Shown in pieces: positions 1 to 6,528 of a stretch of DNA of 6,876 bases. The notes beneath the pieces were generated by a model. That model saw only the letters and a list, made by a program, of their open reading frames with translations, was not told where the DNA came from and did no database searches. Position numbers and translations under genes: made by a program. Position 1 is the first letter of the stretch. Each line of letters opens with the position of its first letter. Source of the DNA: Clostridia bacterium (GTDB taxonomy: Bacteria > Bacillota > Clostridia > Oscillospirales > SIG627). Where the stretch lies: the NCBI GenBank assembly GCA_017453605.1, contig JAFTEP010000303.1:1-6876 (forward strand), written 5' to 3'.

Positions 1-6
1 ATTGTT

Positions 7-12
7 AGGAGG
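7..12 (+). promoter_or_regulatory. Shine-Dalgarno site of the GH1 gene
   Basis: A perfect AGGAGG lies five bases before the ATG at 18 and fixes the start. Only 17 bases precede the gene, so no promoter can be judged. Confidence 0.85.
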
Positions 13-17
13 CCGAA

Positions 18-1361
18 ATGGATTTTCTATTTCCCGATGATTTTCTTTTCGGAGCGGCAAGCTCCGCCTGCCAGATAGAATCAGCCGTTCACGAGGGTGG
101 AAAGGGCGAGGACGTCGCCGATCACTTTTATAAACTTTTCCCCGAAAAGTATCTCGGCGGCGATCCGGACAAGTCCGCCGACTTCTACCATAAATACCCC
201 GAAGACGTGAAGCTTATGAAAGAACTCGGGCTGAGATGCTTCAGGTTCTCGATCTCCTGGTCGCGGATCTATCCGAACGGTCCCGACGAAGTTTCGCGTG
301 ACGGGCTCGACTATTATTCAAGGCTGATCGACTGTCTGAAGAGCGAGGGGATCAAAACCTTCTTCGATCTCTTCCACTGCGATCTTCCGTATTGGGTCGT
401 CGAGCGCGGCGGGATCCTTGAGCCTGATTTCGTTCAATGGTTCAAAAAATACGCACGCACCTGCTTTGAGGAGTTCGGCGACAGAGTCGAATTCTGGTCC
501 ACCGTCAACGAACCGAGCATCAACGTCTACGGCGCCTACGCTAACGCCTGCAACGCTCCTTTTCTCAAGGACGACGATCTCGCCGTTAAAGCCTCTCACA
601 ATATGATCCTTGCGCACTACGAGGCTGTCAGGACCTATAAAAGCCTCGGTCTCAAGGGCAAGATCGGCGCCGTCATCCACTTCGAGCCCGTCTATTCTCT
701 CTCGATGGATCCTCTCGACGACCGCGCGGCGCGTATGAAGCAGGCGTTCTACTCCGGTCTCTGGCTCGATCCGATGCTGAAAGGGCGTTATCCCGAGATT
801 CTTCTGAAAGAAGATTGGTTTTTTTCAAAACTGCCGGAAAATCACGAAAAAGATCTTAAAGACAGTTTTGTCGCAAACGATTTTATCGCCGTCAATTACT
901 ACAGCCCGAGCTTTGCCGAATACGCGCCCGAAAAGCGCCTCCGCTACCGTTCCGTCGTAAACAATGACCTCCCGAAGGACGCATACGGCTTTTTCAGCTA
1001 TCCCCAGGGTCTTTACGACGCCCTGAAGTATCTCAGCGAAACATACCCGGGGAAAGATATATTCATTTCAGAAAACGGGATCGGAGTTGAAAAGAGCGGC
1101 GACTATGAAAAGGATCTCGACGACTCCTACAGGATCGCGTATCTCAGAGAGCATCTTCGCTCTGTGTCGAGAGCCATATCCGCCGGTTTTCCCGTGAAAG
1201 GCTACTTCCACTGGACCTTCCTTGACACGAACGAGCTTTACGCGGGCGGTTACAAATATATTTTCGGACTCGTTCAGGTAAGATACGACACTCTCGAAAG
1301 AGTCCCGAGAAAAAGCTTTGAGTTCTATAAGAAAGTCATAAAAGAGGGGAGGGTCGACTGA
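18..1361 (+). CDS. Glycoside hydrolase family 1 (beta-glucosidase-like)
   Basis: Retaining beta-glycosidase with a TIM barrel; 447 residues is normal for the family. There is no signal peptide, so it should act in the cytoplasm on an imported glycoside. Visible motifs: the N-terminal FLFGAASSACQIE signature (Q19, E21), RFSISWSRI at 76-84, H120 in HCDLP, the acid/base Glu E165 in TVNEP, NYY at 293-295, the nucleophile E352 in ISENG, W399, and E406 in the C-terminal sugar-binding loop. The Ser-Lys-Tyr phosphate-binding pattern of 6-phospho-beta-glycosidases is not found in the loop at 403-417, so an unphosphorylated substrate is favoured. Two usually conserved Trp are replaced (C121 and L407), so the exact sugar is uncertain. 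The start is fixed by AGGAGG five bases before the ATG. It is the first complete gene of a three-gene operon; the promoter is not in the window. Confidence 0.95.
   Translation: MDFLFPDDFLFGAASSACQIESAVHEGGKGEDVADHFYKLFPEKYLGGDPDKSADFYHKYPEDVKLMKELGLRCFRFSISWSRIYPNGPDEVSRDGLDYYSRLIDCLKSEGIKTFFDLFHCDLPYWVVERGGILEPDFVQWFKKYARTCFEEFGDRVEFWSTVNEPSINVYGAYANACNAPFLKDDDLAVKASHNMILAHYEAVRTYKSLGLKGKIGAVIHFEPVYSLSMDPLDDRAARMKQAFYSGLWLDPMLKGRYPEILLKEDWFFSKLPENHEKDLKDSFVANDFIAVNYYSPSFAEYAPEKRLRYRSVVNNDLPKDAYGFFSYPQGLYDALKYLSETYPGKDIFISENGIGVEKSGDYEKDLDDSYRIAYLREHLRSVSRAISAGFPVKGYFHWTFLDTNELYAGGYKYIFGLVQVRYDTLERVPRKSFEFYKKVIKEGRVD
1347..1352 (+). promoter_or_regulatory. Shine-Dalgarno site selecting a TTG start
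   Basis: GGGAGG, within a longer purine run at 1343-1353, lies inside the last codons of the GH1 gene and about nine bases before the TTG at 1362. It supports TTG as the true start of the next gene, since the first in-frame ATG would remove 27 residues including the first barrel strand. Confidence 0.75.
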
Positions 1362-2096
1362 TTGAAGATCGTTGACGTTAACCTTTATACAGGCGGTTTC
1401 GACGCGCTCAAAAGAGAAGCGTCCCCCGATAAGCTCGCCGAAATGATGAAGACATACGGAATTTCCTGCGGAATCATTTATCATCAGTTCGCCAAACTCG
1501 ACCCGAAGAAGGGCAACTCCCTGACATTCGAGATCTCTCTTTCGAGCGGCGGCGCTCTGAAAAGCTGCGTCGTTCTCGATCCCGCGCTCGGTGAGGATTC
1601 TCTTGAGGGAACGGGCGGTCTCGCCGACAGACTCCGCGCTTTCTCTCCGTCGGCGGCCGTCGTATTCCCGACAGAACAGCGCGTCGTCTTCGACGCTTTC
1701 TATTTCAGCGAGATCTTGGAGTCTCTGAACGTACTGTCAATGCCTCTTATCATCAGAGCAAATTACGACTTCGATTTTTTCCGTCACCTCCCTGAAATCG
1801 CTTTTTCTTACCCGAACGTTAAGTTCATCCTAACTGATTACGGGATCTGCGGTTCGAGGAACGTTTTTCCGCTTTTGAAATATACAAAGAACGTCTTTTT
1901 CACGATCGAAAAGATGCTCGATCACAGACAGATTGAAGAGATCTGCGAGAGGGGCGGGGAGGACAGACTCCTTTTCGGGAGCGGATACCCCGATTTTTCT
2001 CCCGCCGGAGCTCTCGGTCTCGTGAAATTTGCATTTATCACCGAAAAACAAAAAGTAAAGATCTTTTCACTCAACTGGGAGGAGATCGGTCAATGA
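1362..2096 (+). CDS. Amidohydrolase-fold protein lacking metal ligands (probable pseudoenzyme)
   Basis: A 244-residue protein of the amidohydrolase 2 type (TIM-barrel metal-dependent hydrolases). The family layout is recognisable: a first strand KIVDV at 2-6, PLIIR at 128-132, NVKFILTDYG at 152-161, DRLLFGSGYP at 201-210, and a C-terminal helix ending in LNWEEI, like the usual 'N..rl' close. Compared with the next gene, every expected metal ligand is replaced: the HxH histidines are N7 and Y9, the strand-5 His is R132, the strand-6 His is D159, and the final Asp is G208. It therefore probably binds no catalytic metal and may be a structural or regulatory partner. The start is TTG, directly after the GH1 stop, supported by an upstream Shine-Dalgarno site. 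The end overlaps the next gene by ATGA. The fold is a solid call; the loss of activity is inferred from motifs. Confidence 0.85.
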   Translation: MKIVDVNLYTGGFDALKREASPDKLAEMMKTYGISCGIIYHQFAKLDPKKGNSLTFEISLSSGGALKSCVVLDPALGEDSLEGTGGLADRLRAFSPSAAVVFPTEQRVVFDAFYFSEILESLNVLSMPLIIRANYDFDFFRHLPEIAFSYPNVKFILTDYGICGSRNVFPLLKYTKNVFFTIEKMLDHRQIEEICERGGEDRLLFGSGYPDFSPAGALGLVKFAFITEKQKVKIFSLNWEEIGQ

Positions 2097-2917
2097 CTGT
2101 TTTTGAAAGAGCGTTCGACTCTTTTTCTCCCGGCTGCCGGATCATCGACGCGCACACGCACATCTGTCCCTACAACCTTTCCGGATGGCACCAGCAGTAT
2201 TCGCACACCGACACGAAAACGGTCGTCGACGAGTTTGAAAAACTCGGGATCGATTGTATCGTGACCGCCCCTCATCCTCTCGTCGGCGGTTTTATGGAAG
2301 ACGCGAACCGTATCTGCGCCGAAAGTCTCGAGCTTTTCCCGGGAAAAGTCTACGGATATATCTCTGTCGTCCCGCTCTGCGGAATGGAAGCGATAAAGAG
2401 AGAATTGGAGCTTTATTCACACAAAAAAGGCTTTGTCGGATTGAAATTCCTGCCGGGTCTGTATCACGGAGCCCTGAATGCGCCTGAATACGCCTACGCG
2501 CTCGATTTTGCCGACGAGGCGCATTGTCCCGTTCTGTGTCACGTCTGGGCGGACGATCCGAAACTGAACGATATATCGGCTGCTCTCAAAAATAGAAGAA
2601 ATCTGAAATTCATCATCGCCCATCAGGGCGGCGGTTATTCAAAAGAGACCGACAGGGCGGTGAAGATAATAAAAGAATACCCGAACGCATATCTTGAACT
2701 TTGCGGATCTTTGGAAAACAACTACGGCGTCGAGGATATCGTCGCTCTTGCCGGTGAAGACAGAGTGATCTTCGGCACGGATCAGATCAATCTCGATCCC
2801 AAATATGAACTCGGCAGAGTCGCGTTCGCTCCGATAGAAGACCGCGTCAAAGAAAAGATCTTCGCAAAGAACTTTCTGAAGCTTATGACCGATTCTGAGC
2901 TCGACAGGATAGTTTAA
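2093..2917 (+). CDS. Amidohydrolase family metal-dependent hydrolase (amidohydrolase 2 type)
   Basis: A 274-residue TIM-barrel enzyme with a complete metal site: H21 and H23 in IIDAHTHI, H150 in CPVLCH, H177 in FIIAHQGG, and D230 in VIFGTD. GLKFLPG at 116-122 is also typical. The family includes hydrolases, lactonases and non-oxidative decarboxylases acting on carboxylated or cyclic substrates, and the sequence alone does not decide which reaction this is. No signal peptide is seen, so it is probably cytoplasmic. The start ATG overlaps the previous stop (ATGA) and is preceded by GGGAGGAG at 2077-2084, so translation should be coupled. Its neighbour is a ligand-less relative with the same strand order, and a glycosidase precedes both, suggesting a shared pathway or a heteromeric complex. 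It is the last gene of the plus-strand operon. Confidence 0.93.
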   Translation: MTVFERAFDSFSPGCRIIDAHTHICPYNLSGWHQQYSHTDTKTVVDEFEKLGIDCIVTAPHPLVGGFMEDANRICAESLELFPGKVYGYISVVPLCGMEAIKRELELYSHKKGFVGLKFLPGLYHGALNAPEYAYALDFADEAHCPVLCHVWADDPKLNDISAALKNRRNLKFIIAHQGGGYSKETDRAVKIIKEYPNAYLELCGSLENNYGVEDIVALAGEDRVIFGTDQINLDPKYELGRVAFAPIEDRVKEKIFAKNFLKLMTDSELDRIV

Positions 2918-2956
2918 ACAGCTTTGATCCTTATTCATATCGTCTGATTGTAATGA

Positions 2957-2995
2957 CGAAAAATAAGTTTTCGGAAGTTATTTTGCAAAAATAAC
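2957..2995. other. Two adjacent AT-rich hairpins
   Basis: The first inverted repeat is CGAAAA (2957-2962) with TTTTCG (2968-2973) and a five-base loop. The second is GTTATTTT (2977-2984) with AAAATAAC (2988-2995), a perfect eight-base stem with a three-base loop. Both lie in the convergent gap between the operons. Neither is GC-rich or followed by a clear T run, so they are weak as intrinsic terminators. They could instead mark the 3' ends of the transcripts or a binding site. The repeats are visible; the function is unknown. Confidence 0.45.
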
Positions 2996-3021
2996 GGACA
3001 GTAAAAGCAGCCATGACATAA

Positions 3022-3060
3022 TTCCGCCGCCCGTTCCGGTTTCCCGATGCGGACGGCGAA
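3022..3060. terminator. Possible bidirectional terminator (imperfect GC-rich hairpin)
   Basis: CGCCCGTTCCG (3028-3038) pairs with CGGACGGCG (3050-3058), leaving one bulged C and one bulged T around an eleven-base loop. On the plus strand a T-rich tract (3071-3084) follows, but about a dozen bases too far for a classical intrinsic terminator. On the minus strand only a weak AATTAT follows. The position between two converging operons is where terminators are expected, and that is the main support. Confidence 0.3.
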
Positions 3061-3083
3061 CTGTCGCGTATAATTTTTTATTT

Positions 3084-4052
3084 TCAGCGCTTTTTCGCGG
3101 AGATGGCGAGTTTTGCTTTTTCCGCGATGAACGGAGCGCTGATGCCGAATTCGTCGAGGAGCTCGACGGCTTTGCCGGATTTTCCGAAGACGTCGTTCAC
3201 GCCGACTCTGAGGACCGGAACGGGGCAGGTCTCGGCGACGGATTCGCAGACAGCGCTTCCGAGTCCGCCGATGATGCTGTGTTCTTCCGCGGTGACGATG
3301 CAGCCGGTCTTGGCGGCGCTTTCGGCAAGGAGCTGAGAATCGATGGGCTTGATCGTGTGAATGTTCACGAGCCTTGCGCTGATGCCTTCCTTGGAGAGCA
3401 TTTCTCGAGCGATGATCGCTTGAGCGGTCAGAACGCCGGTGGAGACGATCGTGACATCGTCGCCGTCAGCGACTACCTGTCCTTTGCCGATCTCAAATTC
3501 GTAGGTGTCTTCGTCGTTGATGACCGGGACGGCGAGTCTGCCGAATCTGAGATAGACCGGACCGTCGTGTTTGATTGCGGCAAGAACAGCGGCTCTTGCT
3601 TCGACCGCGTCGGCGGGGTTGATGACGACCATTCCGGGGATCGTTCTCATGAGTCCGAGGTCTTCGTTGCACTGGTGGGTGGCTCCGTCTTCACCGACTG
3701 TGATGCCGGCGTGTGTCGCGCCGATCTTCACGTTGAGGTGAGGATAGCCAATGGAGTTTCTGACCTGCTCGAAAGCTCTTCCGGCAGCGAACATCGCGAA
3801 AGAGCTCGCGAAAGCGATCTTGCCGGTCGTGGCGACGCCTGCGGCGACGGCCATCATGTTGCCCTCGGCGATACCGCAGTTGAAGAACCTGTCGGGGAAC
3901 GCCTTCTGGAAGGTCGAGGTCTTGGTGGATTTGGAAAGGTCCGCGTCAAACACGACCAGATCGTACTCTGCGCCGAATTCGGCGAGAGCAGCTCCGTATG
4001 CTTCGCGGGTGGCGATCTTGTCGCCGACGTTGTATATCTTCTTTAACTTCAT
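3084..4052 (-). CDS. tkt: Transketolase, C-terminal subunit
   Basis: A 322-residue half-transketolase carrying the pyrimidine-binding and C-terminal domains. It forms the active enzyme with the product of the gene upstream. Transketolase moves two-carbon units between sugar phosphates in the non-oxidative pentose phosphate pathway, using thiamine diphosphate, in the cytoplasm. Visible motifs: GIAEGNMM at 60-67 with E63, the Glu that activates the cofactor; THAGITVGEDGATHQ at 113-127 with H114 and H126; PADAVEARAA at 146-155; and in the C-terminal domain EEHSIIGGLGSAV at 256-268. The ATG is preceded by AAAGGGG seven bases upstream, in the 21-base gap after the N-terminal subunit gene. It is the last gene of the minus-strand operon. 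A pyruvate dehydrogenase beta subunit or DXS shares this fold, but the partner gene and the EDGATHQ motif favour transketolase. Confidence 0.94.
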   Translation of the reverse strand: MKLKKIYNVGDKIATREAYGAALAEFGAEYDLVVFDADLSKSTKTSTFQKAFPDRFFNCGIAEGNMMAVAAGVATTGKIAFASSFAMFAAGRAFEQVRNSIGYPHLNVKIGATHAGITVGEDGATHQCNEDLGLMRTIPGMVVINPADAVEARAAVLAAIKHDGPVYLRFGRLAVPVINDEDTYEFEIGKGQVVADGDDVTIVSTGVLTAQAIIAREMLSKEGISARLVNIHTIKPIDSQLLAESAAKTGCIVTAEEHSIIGGLGSAVCESVAETCPVPVLRVGVNDVFGKSGKAVELLDEFGISAPFIAEKAKLAISAKKR

Positions 4053-4059
4053 TGTTTTT

Positions 4060-4066
4060 CCCCTTT
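4060..4066 (-). promoter_or_regulatory. Shine-Dalgarno site of the transketolase C-terminal subunit
   Basis: AAAGGGG on the minus strand lies seven bases before the ATG, in the 21-base gap between the two subunit genes. The subunit genes are separate cistrons, not one broken by a frameshift. Confidence 0.65.
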
Positions 4067-4073
4067 CTCGTTC

Positions 4074-4907
4074 TCAGAGAGCCGCGAGAGCGCTTTCGAG
4101 CTCGCTGACCGCCTGATTGTACTGGTCCTCCTTGGGCGCGTTGCCGTGCCAGGAAGCGTTGTTCTCCATAAAGGAAACGCCCTTGCCCTTAACGGTGTGA
4201 GCGATTATCGCGGTGGGCTTGTCGCATTTTTCGGAGAGCGTGACGGCGGCTTCGATCTGATCGAAGTCGTGTCCGTCGATCTCTATGACGTTCCAGCCGA
4301 AAGCTCTGAACTTCTCGTCGATCGGAGTGGGGTTCATGACTTTGGTTATATCGCCGTCGATCTGCAGTCCGTTGAAGTCGATGAAAGCGGTGAGGTTGGA
4401 GAGCTTGTAGTGAGCGGCGAACATAGCCGCCTCCCAGACCTGACCTTCCTCGATCTCGCCGTCTCCGAGAGCCGTGTAGACTCTGTAGCTCTTGCCGGAG
4501 ATCTTTCCGGAAAGGGCGATGCCGCAGGCGGCGGAGATGCCCTGACCGAGTGAACCGGAGCTCATATCGACGCCGGGGATGTGCTTCATATCGGGGTGAC
4601 CCTGGAGGATGCTCGTCTTGTTTCTGAAGGTCTTCAGAAGAGCGGTGTCAAAGTAGCCTCTTAGAGCCAGAGCGGCGTAGAGAGCGGGGCAGGTGTGGCC
4701 CTTGGAAAGAACGAAGCGGTCTCTGTCAGGATCCTTGGGATTCTTGGGATCGACGTTCATTTTTTCGAAAAAGAGATAGGTGATGATATCCGCGACGGAA
4801 AGTGATCCGCCCGGATGACCGGACTGAGCGCTGAAGACTTCTTCGAGAGCGCCGAGTCTGACTTTTGCGGCAAGCTTTTTAAGCTCGGTTTTTCTTGCCT
4901 GATCCAT
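4074..4907 (-). CDS. tkt: Transketolase, N-terminal subunit
   Basis: A 277-residue subunit that binds the diphosphate end of thiamine diphosphate with its metal. Visible motifs: SGHPGGSLS at 29-37 with the catalytic-site H31, LSKGH at 67-71, SSGSLGQG at 116-123, and the cofactor motif GDGEIEEGQVWEA beginning at 148 and closing at N179 in IDFNGLQIDG. VKGKGVSFME at 239-248 and WHG at 253-255 match the end of this domain in full-length transketolases. The length matches the N-terminal half of a usual enzyme of about 620-670 residues, and with the next gene it gives a complete set of domains. GGAGGAAG lies seven bases before the ATG. The gene follows the rluD-type gene after a 36-base gap, so the pair is probably co-transcribed with it. 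Confidence 0.95.
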   Translation of the reverse strand: MDQARKTELKKLAAKVRLGALEEVFSAQSGHPGGSLSVADIITYLFFEKMNVDPKNPKDPDRDRFVLSKGHTCPALYAALALRGYFDTALLKTFRNKTSILQGHPDMKHIPGVDMSSGSLGQGISAACGIALSGKISGKSYRVYTALGDGEIEEGQVWEAAMFAAHYKLSNLTAFIDFNGLQIDGDITKVMNPTPIDEKFRAFGWNVIEIDGHDFDQIEAAVTLSEKCDKPTAIIAHTVKGKGVSFMENNASWHGNAPKEDQYNQAVSELESALAAL

Positions 4908-4914
4908 GTTTTTT

Positions 4915-4922
4915 CTTCCTCC
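4915..4922 (-). promoter_or_regulatory. Shine-Dalgarno site of the transketolase N-terminal subunit
   Basis: GGAGGAAG on the minus strand lies seven bases before the ATG, inside the 36-base gap after the pseudouridine synthase gene. It fixes this start. I see no convincing promoter in so short a gap. Confidence 0.7.
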
Positions 4923-4943
4923 GATCGATTTGCTTTATTGGTT

Positions 4944-5897
4944 TTATCTTTTCTTTCCTTCCGCTTTCCGGAGCGCTTCCTGAAAGTGAGAGGGAAGAGG
5001 TGATACGAAATGCAGTTTCTCCCCGGTCACGGGATGATAGAAGGTAAGTTCGGCCGCGTGAAGACACTGACCTTTCAGCCCGAGCGTCTCCCTGCCGGCT
5101 GCGTAGAGCGTGTCGCCCACTACGGGATGTCCGATGCTCAGAAGATGAACTCTGATCTGGTGTGTCCTCCCGGTCTCGAGAGAGATCCTCAAAAGAGAGT
5201 AGCAGTCGAATTCCTTTTCGACTTTATAGTGAGTGACGGCTTTTTTCGCGCCCTGTGTATCGGTTGGGTACGCGCACATCTTTTTGCGGTCCGTCCTGCT
5301 CCTGCCGACGGCAAGATCCACCGTTCCCTCCGAAAGCTTCGGGTGTCCGTATACGAGCGCGTAGTAGATCTTTTCTATTTTGTGTTCCTTTATATCGGCG
5401 GCGAGCTTAATATGCGCCCTGTCGGTCTTCGCGCAGATCAGAAGTCCGGAGGTGTCCTTGTCGAGCCGGTGAACGATCCCGGGACGCACGGTTCCGTTTA
5501 TCCCCGAAAGAGAATTGCTGCAGTGATATAAAAGCGCGTTCACGAGAGTCGAATCGGGATTCCCGGGGGCGGGATGGACGACCATCCCGGCGGGTTTGTT
5601 CACGACGATCAGGTCGCCGTCTTCATAAACCACGTCAAGAGGTATATCCTGAGGGACGGCGTCAAGCTCTTCTGCAGGCGGAATGGTCAGGGTTATTGTA
5701 TCGCCGTTTTTGAGGCGGTAGTTTTTCTTTTTGGGAACGGATCCGACGAGCACCAGCCCCAAATCGCAGAGCTTTTCTATGTGCGATCGGGTCAGATCCG
5801 TTCTCGAGGCGCAGAAACTGTCGAGCCTCTCTGAGTCGCTGTCGCAGAAAAGCGTTATCTGACGGCTCTCGTCGTCGTCAAAAACAAAGTCGTTCAT
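4944..5897 (-). CDS. rluD: RluD-type 23S rRNA pseudouridine synthase
   Basis: A 317-residue enzyme of the RluA family that converts uridines in RNA to pseudouridine; RluD members act on helix 69 of 23S rRNA. An N-terminal S4 RNA-binding domain spans about residues 22-70 (ERLDSFCASR through NGDTITL). The catalytic domain follows, with IVVNKPAGMVVHPAPG at 97-112, the catalytic Asp D146 in HRLDKDTSG at 143-151, and GRTHQIRVHL at 243-252. The length is normal. The start ATG overlaps the lspA stop as ATGA, with only a weak purine stretch upstream, so translation is probably coupled. The lspA-rluD order is typical of Bacillota (the relative in Bacillus is YlyB). The exact target uridine cannot be read from sequence; other RluA-family targets are possible. 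Confidence 0.93.
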   Translation of the reverse strand: MNDFVFDDDESRQITLFCDSDSERLDSFCASRTDLTRSHIEKLCDLGLVLVGSVPKKKNYRLKNGDTITLTIPPAEELDAVPQDIPLDVVYEDGDLIVVNKPAGMVVHPAPGNPDSTLVNALLYHCSNSLSGINGTVRPGIVHRLDKDTSGLLICAKTDRAHIKLAADIKEHKIEKIYYALVYGHPKLSEGTVDLAVGRSRTDRKKMCAYPTDTQGAKKAVTHYKVEKEFDCYSLLRISLETGRTHQIRVHLLSIGHPVVGDTLYAAGRETLGLKGQCLHAAELTFYHPVTGEKLHFVSPLPSHFQEALRKAEGKKR

Positions 5898-6481
5898 TTG
5901 TTTTCGCCCGCCGCTTCGGAAACGTCGCCTTCGGAGTTTTCGGGTTCAGGTCCGTCAGGTTCGCCTTCATCGGGATCGGATTTTTTCTTTTTTGATCCGA
6001 ATGAGAAAAGCTCCTTGTCGTCAGTTATGAGACAGTAGATCAAAAACAAAGCCGCTCCTACGGTAACGCACGAATCGGCGACGTTGAAATTCGGAAATCT
6101 CCAGGCGCCGAAACGAAAGGCAATGAAATCGATCACTTTTCCGAGAGAAAGCCTGTCGATCATATTTCCGATCCCGCCTCCGACAAAAAGCGAGATTGAA
6201 ACGCAAAAAAGAGGACCGGCTTTTGTTTTTTTAAAGAGCCAGACGGTCAAAAAAACAATCGCCGCCGCTGACGGCATCATGAAAAGCCATCTGTTTGCGC
6301 TGAATAACCCGAGAAACGCGCCGGGATTTCTCACGAGTTCAAAACCGAAAAAGTCGCCGATAACCTTCACAAAGCCCTTGTTTTCAAGGGCTTTCACGGC
6401 AATGTTTTTCGTCAACTGGTCCGCGATCACGCTTAGAGCGATAACGGAAAAGAACAGGATCAGTTTATTGCGGTTTTTCAA
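5894..6481 (-). CDS. lspA: Lipoprotein signal peptidase (signal peptidase II)
   Basis: A membrane aspartyl protease that cuts the signal peptide from diacylated prolipoproteins. Visible features: a first membrane segment at about residues 6-20, DQLTK at 21-25, RNPGAFLGL at 51-59, a second hydrophobic segment at about 66-83, a third at about 91-103, GGIGNMIDR at 102-110, and the two catalytic Asp, D118 in VIDF and D136 in FNVAD; the last membrane segment is at about 137-152. The C-terminus (160-195) is a polar tail with four Lys followed by many Asp, Glu, Pro and Ser, expected in the cytoplasm and longer than in many family members. The start is TTG, with AAAGGA (6494-6499) about twelve bases upstream, a rather long spacing; no better start keeps the first membrane segment. 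The stop overlaps rluD. Confidence 0.95.
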   Translation of the reverse strand: MKNRNKLILFFSVIALSVIADQLTKNIAVKALENKGFVKVIGDFFGFELVRNPGAFLGLFSANRWLFMMPSAAAIVFLTVWLFKKTKAGPLFCVSISLFVGGGIGNMIDRLSLGKVIDFIAFRFGAWRFPNFNVADSCVTVGAALFLIYCLITDDKELFSFGSKKKKSDPDEGEPDGPEPENSEGDVSEAAGENK

Positions 6482-6528
6482 TTTAGCAAAACGTCCTTTG
6501 CGGTCTTGAGCGTCGTTTCGGGAAATCT

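Noticed and set aside
1..8. The end of an upstream gene, with a TAG stop at 6-8 overlapping the Shine-Dalgarno site
   Set aside because: It is plausible for an operon, but two codons are too few to support a coding call.
18..1361. Assignment of the GH1 gene as a 6-phospho-beta-glucosidase
   Set aside because: The Ser-Lys-Tyr phosphate-binding pattern is missing from the C-terminal loop, and the loop Glu typical of unphosphorylated substrates (E406) is present.
3279..4046. A 255-codon open frame on the plus strand opposite the transketolase C-terminal subunit
   Set aside because: It is antisense to a gene with clear family motifs, its protein is a low-complexity mix of Gly, Asp, Val and Ser, and it matches no family I recognise.
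3084..4907. The two transketolase genes as one gene broken by a frameshift, or as DXS
   Set aside because: There is a 21-base gap with its own Shine-Dalgarno site and both proteins start and end at natural domain borders. The motifs (GHPGGSLS, EDGATHQ) are those of transketolase.
5010..5531. A 173-codon open frame on the plus strand opposite the pseudouridine synthase
   Set aside because: It is antisense to the catalytic domain of a well-supported gene and has no recognisable motif.
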